Assembly: GCA_947179485.1 (NCBI GenBank)
Contig: OX359246.1
Location: 37,675,632 to 37,739,631 of the forward strand
DNA: 64,000 nt
Source: Allacma fusca
Lineage: Eukaryota > Arthropoda > Collembola > Symphypleona > Sminthuridae
Reading direction: 5' to 3'
Made by a program: the position numbers and the translations under genes. Shown here one piece after another: positions 1 to 14,995 of the stretch. The notes under the pieces are model-generated. The model was not told the origin of the DNA, made no database searches, and saw only the letters and a list, made by a program, of their open reading frames with translations. The first letter of the stretch is position 1. Each line of letters opens with the position of its first letter.

Positions 1-3000
1 AGATTTTGAGAGAAACAAGTTATTGACGGAGTCTCAATAGCTATTAGAAGGATCTACTTCCATGTAGAGTGACTTTTTTGAATTAATTTGTAACACTTTG
101 GGCTCGACACGTCGTAGTAGGTATACATAATTATGTACGTAGAATACAAAAATACTTAAGCAAAAATTTGGTTATCCCTCCAAAGTGCGTGCACTTCTTG
201 ACTGTGTGAGAGGACAAAAGGAGTGAAGAATAATTTTTCATTATTGGGAATTCCCATTATGCATTTTAATCATGCGGTTGTCATTTTTAGTAATCAAGTG
301 CATGCGTTATAAATAAGTACGGCCGTACGGAGGCTGCAGAGTATAGGCCTCCTCTTAATGGCAAGACACAGCAGCGAAGTCAACAATGCATAAAGCAATT
401 ACACGAGTTTCCCTTTTTCTCAGAGCATAAAAGATTGCTTTAAATGAAGGCTCAAGTTGGAGGGATAATCTGGGAGGTTGGTCATTGTATGTATGTACGG
501 GTGATAATTTAACCTGACAATTTGTCAACACACGGAATTAGTGTTAAGTGATTGGAAAGCGAAAAACAAACTATTTTTCACAATTTTTTACGCCATGTCT
601 TGTGTGGTTTTTAGTTACTATGTCTTTTAGTAGTATTCGGTAATGTAACGTGTGGATATGGGGAAAACCCTATTTCTAGAGATTCAGGAGTTTTTCAGAG
701 AGAAGTGATTTTATTAAAACAGAGTAAAACTATTATTAGGGGAATGTATTTTTGTAGATACATAATTATATTTAGTTCCAATTTTTATAAGGATAGCATA
801 TTATACAGAATATAATCTAACGGCATTTCCTCTACTATTATTTAATTCCTAGTAAATGGGGACTGCACGATGGGCATAGCACCGGATATAATGGTCACAG
901 AACCGTAAGTGTAAACTCATTTACTCTTTGACGTGAATCAACTGGTCTAATTCGTTGTGTGCTTGTTGTAGTTTGTGCAGAGGTATAGGGAATTCAAATA
1001 ATTAGAAGCCACTTTTTTTAAATTAATCTAGCGCATCTACATATGATCAAAATTACGGAAAACTGATTCTGGGGCAAGGTAAGACTTTAGAAACTCCGTG
1101 ACAACTTTGGGCTGAAATGTGTAGTAGAAACGGGAATACGGACATGGAATTACTCTCTACAGTTTTTTTTTGTAGAAGTGGGGGAATTTATTTTTCACAA
1201 CTGGTATGTTATTTATAATGACAGTTACTAAATATTAATTTGAGGTTTATGACACTGTTTCTCGTGGTGTGTTGGAGGGAGCAAGTACTTCCTAGTACTA
1301 CATGGATTTGAGCACGAAGAGGAGATAATAACGAACTATAGATTATGATGGGCTAATTGTAAGTAAAGCCTGGAATAATATATAATAATTATTAGAGTTA
1401 AGAGAAGAGAAAATTTGCGCATCATTTAAAATGTTACATTTTAAGTAAAACAAAAAAAAACGAATGTGTGAGATTAACAAGATTGGGGAATCATTAAGAG
1501 CAGCAGAACGAAGCTGATGTGTTTAACGTAGATGATGAATGTACGCTTGCTTAAATACGAAAATACTACATAGAAGTTTAAATGGTTTGAAAGATTTCAA
1601 ACTCGTGTTGTATTTTTCCCCTTAAAAATTAGACAGTCTGCCAATTCCGATCAAATAATTATTATTCGGATCTGGTGGCTAATTGGTTCTGAGGTGTTTA
1701 ACTTCAAGCTCAAAGATACCACTTAAATTCGAAAAGTACGATAAATTCGAAAAGTTTCCATATTCAATTTTATTATCTTTGTTTAAAATTTTTTATATTT
1801 CTGTTTAATATCCTTAATTATATTGTTGTACCCCGAATAAAGTAAATACCTACAGGTTCGACGTTTTTCTCTCATAATTTTAATATTTTGCCTCCCATAA
1901 GCTCCGGGAAAGACAAATCTAAATTCGGATATTTAGGCGGCGGCTTTTTATACAACTCGGGTTTAGGTCCGGAAAATAATTTCAAAGCGATGAATATTTG
2001 GTAAAATGTCGGTAATATATTTACGTCCTTTGGATTGCCATTTTGGTTCCCGAAGATAGGTTGGCGGGGATGTCACAAAAATTTTATTTGTTCAAAAAAT
2101 CACCCAGAATACTACATTACAACTATGTATTTCCGATTTCCGAGGGATATCCTGACACTATCGCAATAAAAATTATCTTACCAACCCCGGATTTGGTGTT
2201 TCTTCTATGTTGAGGATCATTTGTGGCTAATTACTAAAATACTAACAGTATACTTTTCGAACCGTGAACTCACAATCAGCTTCACGGTCAAATATCTTTG
2301 GACCGGATTATCACAGTGTTCTCAAATTAGCGTGTCTCAAGTGTTTTTCAATCCACAAAAATGTCCTCCATAAATCTGAGAAGTAGTTTCGTAATACGCG
2401 AAGAGCAACAGTTTATATTTATTAAAATCAAGGAAAGGAAAAAACTCACCACACCCTGTAGTTGCCACGCGTAATATAGTGTATCAGGATGCTTATGCCC
2501 ACCTGTGTAAGGTGTAGAGTATATGTATATGCTGTGGGAATAAATGCATTCGGAGAAGCTCACAGTGATTTGATTACCTAGCCAAAGGTGAGTCAAACTT
2601 AGACTGACTAGAGTTGGTTTTATTCCTACAAAGGAAAACTCCGTTTACAAAGGAATGGAGCGAAAAGCTCCTTTACGTCGATTTACCTAATGGCACATTT
2701 TACATATCTTGTAGAGGATGGGCTGAGGAGCTCATATCCATATTTTGGACCCTCAGTCATTCTCTACAGTAATAATCTCATAACGTTCTTATCTACTGTT
2801 CATTGCTGGCAAAAGCCCATAAATATTTTTCTGACTTCCGCACTTTCAGTATATTAAAATGGCCCTCTTTATTTTTATAAATGCGCCTTTGTTGAAGTTT
2901 CCACTTTACAAATCGCATCATTTTCTGAAATAATCCAAATTTCGAATCTGCCAGTGTCGATGTCGAATTAGCTCACACTTACTATTTAGGCATAAAATTC

Positions 3001-3027
3001 TCAGCCTTTGGTTCATTTCGGTTCGCG
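1..3027. other. AT-rich intergenic stretch, no gene seen
   Basis: No open frame here has a recognisable domain, and no chain of exons with matching splice phases could be built on either strand. The sequence is AT-rich and non-repetitive by eye. An 82-codon minus-strand open frame at 2348-2596 has no family resemblance and is most likely chance. Confidence 0.6.
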
Positions 3028-3315
3028 GCCAAAGAAACGGAGCTGAAATTAATCGTCACAATCGGCCAAACCATAAAAACTCTCTCAGCGTCAAAAACGG
3101 GCACCTGGAAGTCCAGAATGACCATTCTGGATACAGTTGTCATCCACAAAATATTATTCGCATAAGAGAGGACCTTGAATACTGATCCTGAGTCAGAGAT
3201 TTAAGTGGTCCAAAATCAATTCCTAGAGAGACATTACGGTTTCCAGAAGGCACCCCATCCCACGCTCTCAGAAAACAGACGGCAAGACAAAGTTTTCTTC
3301 CGGGTAACCAAATGA
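3028..3315 (+). pseudogene. Possible decayed coding fragment, unknown family
   Basis: Reading the plus strand from 3028 gives 95 codons interrupted by only two stops (TAA at 3163 and TAA at 3202) before a TGA at 3313. The translated stretches are rich in Lys, Glu, Arg, Thr and Ser and locally less AT-rich than the flanks, which is unusual for this background. No domain is recognised. It could be the remnant of a transposon or retroelement frame, or chance. Confidence 0.2.
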
Positions 3316-3921
3316 TCTCTGAGATTTTCTTGGTTCATAAAATTATATCCATGTGTCAGTCGAAACACCCTAGAATCTGCTACGAGCGCTTAGTTTTTCT
3401 GAGTCTAGGTACATACCTAAGGACGCGCAGGTTATTGAGCATCACGTCAACGGTACTTTTATGCCCTTGACTTCAAAATAGTGCAGATTGTTCAAATTTT
3501 CATCAATCATAACGGAACTTTGCTTACTGGTGCCAAATATCACACGTGATTCACCCATAAATTATGAAAAGTGTAATGCGCATTTCTACGTATTCAAGAC
3601 AAGTCTTCAAAAACAAAAGCTTGGATAGCCGGTGGTTTAAAATAAGTAGCACATTAGTTTCAGACTTATATTTATGCTTCAGAAGATAAGACCAGTCGAT
3701 TGAAAGGATAGTTAATTCCTAAGGGCATACGAAAGTTTATAAAAAGGACTATAAACCGGTTTTTATCCATAATAAATCAATGTCAGATGTATTGAATTGT
3801 TAATAAAGCATACAAATTCTTTGAGGTGAACATGGGAACCCCTGATTTACTTTTACACATTTACATTTGTCTATTCCATAAAAGATCACGAATGCAAAAT
3901 AGATTGAGACAAAATTAGACA

Positions 3922-5080
3922 TTCTAGTTGACAATAATAATAAAAAATATTGATGCTAAACCAGGAATTAAAGATTTAAGAAATTCAATTGTCAAAGTTT
4001 GCATTCAGCATTCAGTATCCACCATAGACAACATTTGTATTTCTGTCGGCAACGAATATCATAAGATACACGTTGATTGGCGTCCTGGGGCTACCAGCTC
4101 AAATTCCGAGAAGACGTATGGGGATTGGTGCAAGCAATTTACTTTGTTACTGCTCTAGAGTATTTACAAGCGTTATTAGTTACCAGTGAATCGTTTTGTT
4201 TAGCAAGCTATGAAGTTGACCTTTGTGATTGTTCTTTCGGATTCCCTTAAATCGTTCTGTCAACATCTACTGTTTTTCTTGTCCTGATCTGAATTATTAT
4301 TGTTATTTTTTCTTGTTGTTGGAATAGTTGTTTCTATTTGCTCCAAGTTGACAAACTGGCTCTAAAACGGTTGGATTATGATAATGTCGTCCTATAACAA
4401 TATGGGATGTATAAAAGCCCTGCCTTGACGCGAAGGCACGCCCTTTGATCAGAATCTTCCAGTAAATGGGGTGGATAAAAATGATCAAGTTACTGGAGTT
4501 CAAATTGACCGATTGAGGAGACGATTTTCAGAAATACTGGGGATGTAAATAGAAACCTGGTTCTGATTTCTATAAACGACGGACAACCTCCATCAAAGGC
4601 AGAGTCGAGGAGACTTGCAAGGCAACAAATGAACCCTTGTTCAGCAATGCACACAATAATATGCAATTAATAGGGCAGTCAACCTTTAAATACAATCAAC
4701 TATAGATGAATTAAAGAGCATTGTTGTCTTTGATTTTAAATATGCCGATTGTGATGGCAAACCTCCTCCAGGTACCAGATTCTAAACATGTATTCCTTAA
4801 CAGTGAGCTTGAAAGGCCAATCAAGCATCGCAATTAAGGAAACCGAATACCTGCACATACATTGTAATTTACTTGGAATAATGATTTCCATGGACTCTTT
4901 CCTACAGAAAAAGGAAACATTTCCCAGGATTTCTTCCCAAACTTGTCATTTTTGCTAACGGAGGAACAATTCCACGGCAGTCTTCAAAATAGGAAACCAA
5001 ATATGTTGGGTTTGCAATTTGCAAAAATTATCCATGCATATCAATCATGTCTATCCATCTATATGAATCATTAAGCAAGC
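3922..5080 (+). pseudogene. Possible decayed mobile-element coding remnant
   Basis: A 76-codon open frame (3928-4158) is followed in another frame by about 30 more coding-like codons (from about 4158 to the TAA near 4250). Further open, charged and aromatic-rich segments appear at about 4880-5080. The pattern of short open segments shifting frame is what an old inactivated coding sequence looks like. I recognise no transposase or reverse-transcriptase motif and no terminal repeats, so the family is unknown. Confidence 0.2.
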
Positions 5081-5324
5081 AATATAATATATATATATCT
5101 CTTTAATCAGCACTTTTTAGCAAGTAATTGCAAAACAGGTATTTCCAGCTGCATCCCTGTCAGATTCACTGCATTATTTTTATGTTGAAGGAAATTTAGC
5201 AAATAACAGAAATTATATTGGGATTCTTGATAAAGCACACATTATATCCCTTGTAGATAATGATTTATCTCTACATTTCAAAGATAACTGGTCATTGCTG
5301 ATAGCTGAGGAGTGTAAAGGTGGA

Positions 5325-5332
5325 TATAAAAG
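5325..5332 (+). promoter_or_regulatory. TATA box of the trypsin-like gene
   Basis: TATAAAAG lies about 120 bases before the first ATG (5450) of the serine protease. This spacing fits a transcription start near 5355 and a 5' leader of about 95 bases. It is inferred from sequence and position only. Confidence 0.5.
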
Positions 5333-5449
5333 CAGATTTCAGGTTTTGAATGCTTCTGCTAAAAATACCTCTAAAAGCAACTCCATCCACCCTATTTTAA
5401 TACCTGCGTAGTTATTATTTAGGGTATTTTACAGCAAAATAACCTTTCA

Positions 5450-6559
5450 ATGAAAGCTACTGCTTTTCACATTGTACTGTTGACGCTTTGGACAGGTAAG
5501 AATTGGTACATGCATTTTGTGCTAGTTTAAAAAACTCACTCAGATATTGGTCAATCCATGATTTTTTTAGTTCTGTGGTTACAATACTCTTATACCAGTA
5601 CCATTTGTTTTAAAATATTCGAATCCATCCCACTGATATGGGAGTTTGGTTGCAATGTATGTAGTTACATTCTTATTTCTTCATTTGCAGCGTCATCAGG
5701 TACAAGAAACCCCTCGGGATCCAATCCCGCCATATTAATTGTAGGGGGAAGTCCAGCAGAAGAAAAAGAATTCCCTTATCAATTAAGTCTTCAAATCAAT
5801 TCCCGAGCTGTTTGTGGTGCTTCATTAATAGCGCCTAACTATGTCTTAACAGCTGCTCACTGCGCTGTTCTGGCAGCTCCTGCGGATTTTGTTGTTTTGG
5901 GAGGTGGCATTCGATTCAATGATACAACCGTACAAACTCGTAAAGTTGCAAATATTTCCATTCATTCCGGCTTCAATAAAGTCTTTTGGGTTCATGATAT
6001 TGCCCTGATGAAATTGATCTCACCTTTTGAGGAAACCGAACATCTGAGGCCGGTTGAACTTATCCCGAAACTAGATACAATTTCTTCGGGTAAATATTTA
6101 TTATCGTACATGTAAAAAACATACAATTTCCTCCTGGAAATTTTTATGGTAATAATTATAATGGCATTGCTGCATCTGTATAAACTGATATTGAGGGTAA
6201 TATACATACAATCGGTTTTTCTAGAAAACGCTATTGTGACAGGATGGGGCTCAACCCGAGAAGGAGGCTTTCCCTCATCTACGTTGCTAAAAGTTATGGT
6301 ACCCATTGTCAATAAAACCTTATGCAGTGAGAATTACCAAGGCTGGGTTCAAGAAACCATGCTCTGTGCGGGTGTCATCAGTGGGGGTAAAGATTCGTGC
6401 CAAGGAGATTCTGGGGGTCCACTTACTATCCGTCGGAATGAGCAGTACTACCAAATTGGAGTGGTTTCTTTTGGGAATGGGTGTGCCCGGGAAGGCTACC
6501 CAGGAGTGTACACCGACATCTCCAAATATCGCGACTGGATAAATGCAAACCTGGCTTGA
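5450..6559 (+). CDS. Trypsin-like serine protease (S1 family), complete, 3 exons
   Basis: Exons 5450-5495, 5691-6089 and 6225-6559, both introns phase 1 with GT...AG ends; the join gives 259 residues. Residues 1-16 form a signal peptide (M K, then a hydrophobic run), so the product is secreted. The mature N-terminus IVGG is at 32-35. The catalytic triad is His72 (LTAAHC), Asp118 (HDIAL) and Ser211 (GDSGGP). Asp205, six residues before the Ser, together with the glycines at 232 and 242, gives a trypsin S1 pocket that cleaves after Lys/Arg. Three disulfide pairs are expected: 57-73, 182-196 and 207-235. Oddity: the residue before IVGG is Leu31, not Arg/Lys, so classical tryptic activation is not possible at that bond. 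Length and motifs fit a digestive or secreted trypsin; the physiological role cannot be read from sequence. Confidence 0.93.
5496..5690 (+). other. Intron 1 of the trypsin-like gene
   Basis: Donor ACAG/GTAAGA and acceptor TTTGCAG/CG. The intron separates the signal-peptide exon from the rest of the protease. A long open frame crosses the acceptor by chance and could mislead an ORF-only caller into starting the protein at 5558. Confidence 0.8.
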
Positions 6560-6794
6560 CTTTATGGTTTTTAGAAATAGAGCTCACTTGGCATTACCAT
6601 AACTCCTTATTTTAACTTTCTCCTCACTTTTTTGTATTCGCAAAGTATTCGAATAGGATTCCGTACTGTCATCTGTATATATGTATGTATTTCTTGTTTG
6701 GTTAATAATACACTTTGAAGTCTTTAGAACCATATCCCTAATTTGGTATTTCCACCAGAAGGAGATATGTTTTAGGAATTATATTTTTATTACT

Positions 6795-6890
6795 CAGGGT
6801 GGTTCCAATCCTTTTTGTGCCCCAAAGGCCTTGCAAGGAACGGTAATGTAAAGTATGGGAATCCCTCATTTTCAAGTAAACCTTTTCCAG
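6795..6890 (+). repeat. Diverged dispersed repeat, copy A
   Basis: This segment aligns by eye end to end with 8969-9062. Both begin CAGG, contain ATCCTTTTT followed by a CCCC block, then a TA(C/T)GGGA and CCTCA block, and both end TTTTCCAG. Identity is roughly two thirds. Weaker similarity may continue downstream (about 7190-7280 with about 9400-9500). No terminal inverted repeat was found, so the class is unknown. Confidence 0.45.
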
Positions 6891-7775
6891 ATGTTTCAAA
6901 AACTGTTTCATTGGCATGAATCAAGAATTTCTGTCAAAATGGTCGTCAAAAACGTGAAATAAAGTCAACATTTTGGGAGGAGTTTTGACAATTTTTGTGC
7001 CCGGCCGAGATTTATTCTTAAATATCTTTTGACACTCGTATGAGATTCCGTGGGCTTTCCAGGGGCCTATTCAACAGGTCCCTGCGTTGAGTATTGTGAG
7101 CATGGCCCGTAAAATAGATTAAGATTGTGGAAATTCAGCTGCAGGAGCGAAAGCGAGTAAGACTCGAAAAAAGTGGAATTTTTCATACCAGTTTTTCAAA
7201 AGAAGGTATTCAAAATGGCTTTCATAAAAATATTTGAGAACATTTGTGGTTATTGTCAATTTTATGGGGATTATTTTGAATCCAGTGTAGCTTTCTAAGT
7301 CAAAAATTTCGGTCTCAGGAACTAAACATATGAGACTAGAAAGAAACAAATAAATATTTATTTGTATTGCATCTCTTCAACCTTATTCATTAACTTTGGC
7401 TCATATTCTCAATAATAATATTATGATTACACTAGAATTAGTCCCGAGGAAATTCTTTATACGGAAACAACGCTCTAAAATATTTATGAACTTCAGAACG
7501 TCTATGAAAAAATCGGTGCGATCGAAAATTCTTGCTTCTTCGCGGCTTCCTCTGTTTCGTTCCTGGGTCTGAATTTCTCCCAATCTTGTTTCATATGATT
7601 AAGGCTCATGTCCATATCATTAACGTGGAGATCCATCAGATAGCTTCCTAGAATAGTGTTGAAATTGTCTACAAAGAGTGTAGTATTAAATGTATCCTTT
7701 AAGAAAGTGTTTGCTGAAATAATCAGTAGCTCAATTCAAAATCAGTAAACAATTTTGTTTTTGGTTCACGTTCGT

Positions 7776-7820
7776 TAATCGATTCGTCGATAATCGATTC
7801 GTCAATAATCGATTCATAGA
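7776..7820. repeat. 15-bp tandem repeat, about 3 copies
   Basis: The unit TAATCGATTCGTCGA starts at 7776, 7791 and 7806. The first two copies differ at one base and the third decays after ten bases. Each copy contains the palindrome ATCGAT. Confidence 0.7.
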
Positions 7821-8650
7821 TAATGAAGAAGAAACTCATCGATAGTTACTTTCGAAGTCAAACCTTCGACCAAGCCAGTCGTTACTCCCAACAATCCAGG
7901 ATACCAAAATAAATAAAATAGCTAAATTTTGTTTAATTTATTCGCAATATTTTTAATTTAATACCAAAAATATAGATATGCGAATAATCTCAAGTTAAAA
8001 TCGACCGGGTGATAATGTAATTATTCCTATAATTTATTGAGTTTTATTTGTGTTTAATTATTTCTTAGAATTTAGTGGAGTTAGTTAATTGAGTTTTCGA
8101 GTCAGTTATGTTGTTACATCTAAATTTCATTGATTCGTTCGATTCTGAGATAGATTTCTTGAACTAAATTTGACCAAACTTTCTGCACCTATAAAATATT
8201 GCTGAAAAGATTCCAAATATACCAGGACCACTAAATCTGTGGAAACCATCGAAATAAATTACGTCTTGATTGATACAAATTCGTCTGCATTCTTGCGCAT
8301 GGGAAAAGGGGTAGATATGTACATATATGAACTTTAATTTGTTCCTTTATAGGTATTTACTTGCCCTCAGAATCAGGTGTTGTGGACCCTGTCAATACAG
8401 CGTTCAAATTTAGAAGTAAAACGGGATACCGTATAAAAGTTTCACACATGCATGGATGCTTTAAACAAATTCTACAACATTTCCTAGTTTATGTATTATT
8501 TCTCATTTTGAGTTAAGGGTCAAACAAAATAAAATGTCCTAAATGCAGCATTTGTATCGTCGATTAAAATATTATAATGATTGTGAATCCAATTAAATGT
8601 ACAGGAATTTGTTTAGCTACATATTAAACAAGAAAATAGATGATAAAACC

Positions 8651-8700
8651 CTGCGGTTTCATTTGTTGTCGACTGCTGCGGTTTCAATCGTTGACGACTG
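8651..8700. repeat. 25-bp tandem duplication
   Basis: Two adjacent 25-base copies (8651-8675 and 8676-8700) both begin CTGCGGTTTCA and end CGACTG. They differ at three positions. No function is suggested. Confidence 0.7.
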
Positions 8701-8968
8701 GGGTAACATTCGAGATTCCAAGCTTACTGTCGTCATTCAGTAAGGATACCGCATATTCTGGCTATTATCTACCAACCCGTTTAGACTAGCATCTATCGAT
8801 AAATTCATTTACACAAATTTGTTTGTCATATTGACTAAGTCTTTGAGCTCTTTTCCCCAAAAAAACCGCGCAAGCTTATACTTTTGAGCTGTCTCCAAAA
8901 ACAGGCGTTTCTGTATAGCATCAATAGGATTTTGTGCAAGGAAAGACATTTTATATGTACAGTACAAG

Positions 8969-9062
8969 CAGGTGTCCCATATCCTTTTTTTCCCCTAGCC
9001 CCTACCAGGGATAACAAAGCAAAATACGGGATTCCTCAATTTCGAAGAAAATTATTTTCCAG
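8969..9062 (+). repeat. Diverged dispersed repeat, copy B
   Basis: Partner of the copy at 6795-6890, in the same orientation. Shared landmarks are the CAGG start, ATCCTTTTT, the CCCC block, CGGGA/TGGGA, CCTCA and the TTTTCCAG end. Confidence 0.45.
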
Positions 9063-10344
9063 TTTATGAACTTAGTGGATGGAGAAATTGTAATAAAAAT
9101 AAATTATTATTGATTCCATTTTATCTCCTGGGACTGAAAGTTTCTACCAAGGAAGGTAATATTAGACTGGAATGAATCTCCATAATATGTGCTACAAGTA
9201 TAGCATTTCGAAATATTTTCATGAACCATCGACCGCCCATAAAAAATCGCCAAAACAGAAACTCATCTTTTCCGCATCTTTACTCCTGAAGATGAATTTC
9301 CCTTAACCTTGATCTCTGTTTTTCCAAGGCATGTTACAAAATTTTCAACGTAAAGACCTATTGGATTGCTCCCAGGAAAACCAGTAAAATTTCTACAATC
9401 ATTCTTCAAAAGTAATTTCAAAAAAACGTATTCCTGTGATTAAACATTTAAATACCTTCAATCCTCATATAACGTCGACTTTGATTCAATTTCTTGGGGA
9501 TTGTGATCTCAATAATGCACACAGGTCAATGAGACGAATTTTAAAAAATCTGGAAATGAATTTTCTTCAAAATAGGGGAATCACATGATTTGCTTTGTTG
9601 TGCCTTTTATACGCTATAGCGGGGAGAAAAGACATATGTGACACTCACAGTGCGTGTGAGTGCACAAGCCCAAATCAATCCAAGTATATAATTATTATTT
9701 ATGTACAGGAGCTTTTTAGCCATTAATCCATAGCTGCATATACCTTCATTAAGAATACTGATTGTGAGTACAAAACAAGGACTTAACGCCGGATGCTTTT
9801 TTTGAGCGTGCAAATAATGACTCACAGTAAACATTTCAGTGTTGTGTGCGAATTTAGAAAATGCAGACGTATGTAAGGAAGAGTAAAGTTAAAATATGGC
9901 AAGCTTTCCACCTCAACACAAACATATGTAATAATAGAATATTACGTATATTCGCAAGGAACTCATGCTGGGAAACTAACTGTACAGGCTGGGTCTCTTC
10001 CTGAATGTACATGCTTAAAAACACGGTTCCTTTTTTAGGTAGTCGTTACTGCGACTGCTTTGCGAAGCAGCATGTGCTCAGTCATAACAACTCCTTTGGA
10101 GCAGTGATCTTCAAAGCTGCTAACCCACTGGAGATAGGATTGAAAGAACATATTTTTATGTAGCACTAAATGCATAGACAACGCCCACGTCAAATAAAAT
10201 CCTTCAACTCTGATTGAGTCAAAGTCATTACTATTTGGTTTCCACGCTGATCTAAACACAGTGTGTCACTTTCATTTCTTAACAGTGATCATCTCTTTGG
10301 CTCTGTTAAGTAGAAATAGCTTTGCAGTAGTTACCTTAAACATC

Positions 10345-13336
<2,992 letters not shown>

Positions 13337-13395
13337 TTACGATTAATTTATAATGTTAAGAGTAAGATCTGGATTTGAAGTATGGTTTTTGTTTA

Positions 13396-13418
13396 AATAA
13401 ATTTTAAATTTAAATAAA
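13396..13418 (+). terminator. Poly(A) signals of the esterase gene
   Basis: Two AATAAA hexamers (13396-13401 and 13413-13418) lie 60-80 bases after the esterase stop codon. The transposon at 13458 begins 40 bases further on, so cleavage would fall at or just inside its left end. Confidence 0.5.
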
Positions 13419-13457
13419 TTTGTCTCCGAATGGATTTTGTACACCCTTATCCGATAC

Positions 13458-14299
13458 CAGTGCCTGTCATGGGAACAGAAAAGTTGTCCCCGTTCCCATT
13501 CCCGTTCCCACAGTTCGGGTTTGGGTACAAGGCAGAACCCAATTCCCAAATTGCACCCGAAATCTTGTGAAGAAAAGTGCCGCACCCAGACTTGAAATTT
13601 TTAAAATTAGAGCACCCAAACCTGTTCCCGTTCCTGTTCCCAAAAATTAATTTTGGGTGCACCCAAACCCGTACCCAAATCCCTGGAACCCGTTCCCGTA
13701 CCCGAAAGGGAAGTTCATATATTCAAGGATAAAAGTTATACATTATACATATATACTTATTGTTTCAATTTTTGCTAACAATGGATATACACAATTGCAT
13801 TGATTTTGTTATATTTCATTCTACTTAGGTAATTAATTTTGTAATTTTTAAGTCATCTTACAACTGCGAAGCACAACATACGCATATAATTAATTTTTAT
13901 TGTCACATTTCAATATTCGACGTTGGATGATCTGTTCAAAGAAAGAGCGTTTGCCTCTAAACTACAACAACGACACAAAAATAGTCGGTCACACCACGCC
14001 AAAACAAATCAATCATGTAATTATCGTTATGCTCGCAAGATTCCTCTGTACACGGGTACGCATGAACAGAAACGGGTTTTTGAGCACACTGTTCCCGAGC
14101 CTGTTGGGTACAGATCCCATTCAGCCTGTATTGCACCCGTTCCCATATGCGTTCCTGTTCCCACATACTATAATGGGAAAGGTTGGTTCCCAAACCTGTA
14201 CCCTTACTTTTGGGTGAAAACATTTTGCACCCATATCGTACCCGTTCCCGTTCCTGCACCCAAACACCCGGGTGTGACCCGTTCCCATGACAGGCACTG
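13458..14299. mobile_element. Non-autonomous hAT-like element 1 (842 bp)
   Basis: Perfect 19-bp terminal inverted repeats are at 13458-13476 (starts CAGTGCCTGTCATGGG) and 14281-14299. The flanking octamers TCCGATAC and CCCAATAC match at six of eight bases, consistent with an aged 8-bp target-site duplication. CAGTG ends and 8-bp duplications are typical of the hAT superfamily. About 250 bases at the left end and 220 at the right are packed with hexamers such as GTTCCC, GTACCC, GTTCCT and CACCCA, arranged as candidate subterminal transposase-binding repeats. The middle is ordinary AT-rich DNA. Open frames inside (up to 152 codons) are by-products of the repeats; no transposase is present. Confidence 0.8.
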
Positions 14300-14995
14300 C
14301 CCAATACTTTATAAAGCAACTAGCACTCAAGCCATCCACCACGGTGAATTGAAAATGTGGACCTGCAATGATGATTTGTGAAACATGAAAGCGCCGAAAG
14401 CGGTTAACTTATCAATATCTTATTTGAGCTATTTTTGTATACAAAGGCTATTAAATTTCGTTTAGATAAATTTAAAAGATTCTTTATACAGTACATCCAG
14501 TTTGTTTAGAAATATGAATTGAATTTATAAATGGTAGTTCAATTATTTAACTATTCGAATGTTTGTCGGAAAACCTTGTTTTTAAATTATACTTGTTTAT
14601 ATTCATTTTAGCATTTTGCTGACAACTTTTTTAATATCCTTAGAATTAATCACAAAATATTTGCTATAAAAAGACGAACTCAAAGTTAAGTCGCTCTCGT
14701 GTCTGCAGTGTTGATGAACTTTTTTCCGAATTAAAGGGTTACACCAAAGTTTGTTAAAGCGGGGTCACTTATCATATAGTCATCAACTCTGTACTAATTA
14801 TTCAAATCCACTTCAATTAGCAGTGTGAAATATAAATTGAGATTGTTGTGCCGTCAGTATGTTTATATATATTAATGTAACTACTAATTGCTACCCACAA
14901 ATTTGTAAGTTCTATTTCGTCAAATCTCTCAACCAGCTGGAGCTTTCAGATTTTTCGTCAATCCTCTAATCCAATCCAATTTTTTGTAATTTATT
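14300..14995. other. AT-rich spacer between the two hAT-like elements
   Basis: No gene, repeat or RNA seen. It is ordinary AT-rich sequence. Confidence 0.6.

Larger units (their letters stand above)
6560..10344. other. Intergenic region between protease and esterase
   Basis: No intact gene. It holds an old repeat pair (6795-6890 and 8969-9062), a 15-bp tandem repeat (7776-7820) and a 25-bp tandem duplication (8651-8700). Short open frames here (for example 7401-7583, 8884-9069, 9607-9834) lack domains. The last 100 bases may carry the esterase promoter or a 5' exon. Confidence 0.6.

Noticed and set aside
13923-14381. 152-codon open frame in hAT-like element 1, and overlapping frames on both strands
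   Set aside because: Open in several frames at once because of the GTTCCC-type repeats; no transposase motif.
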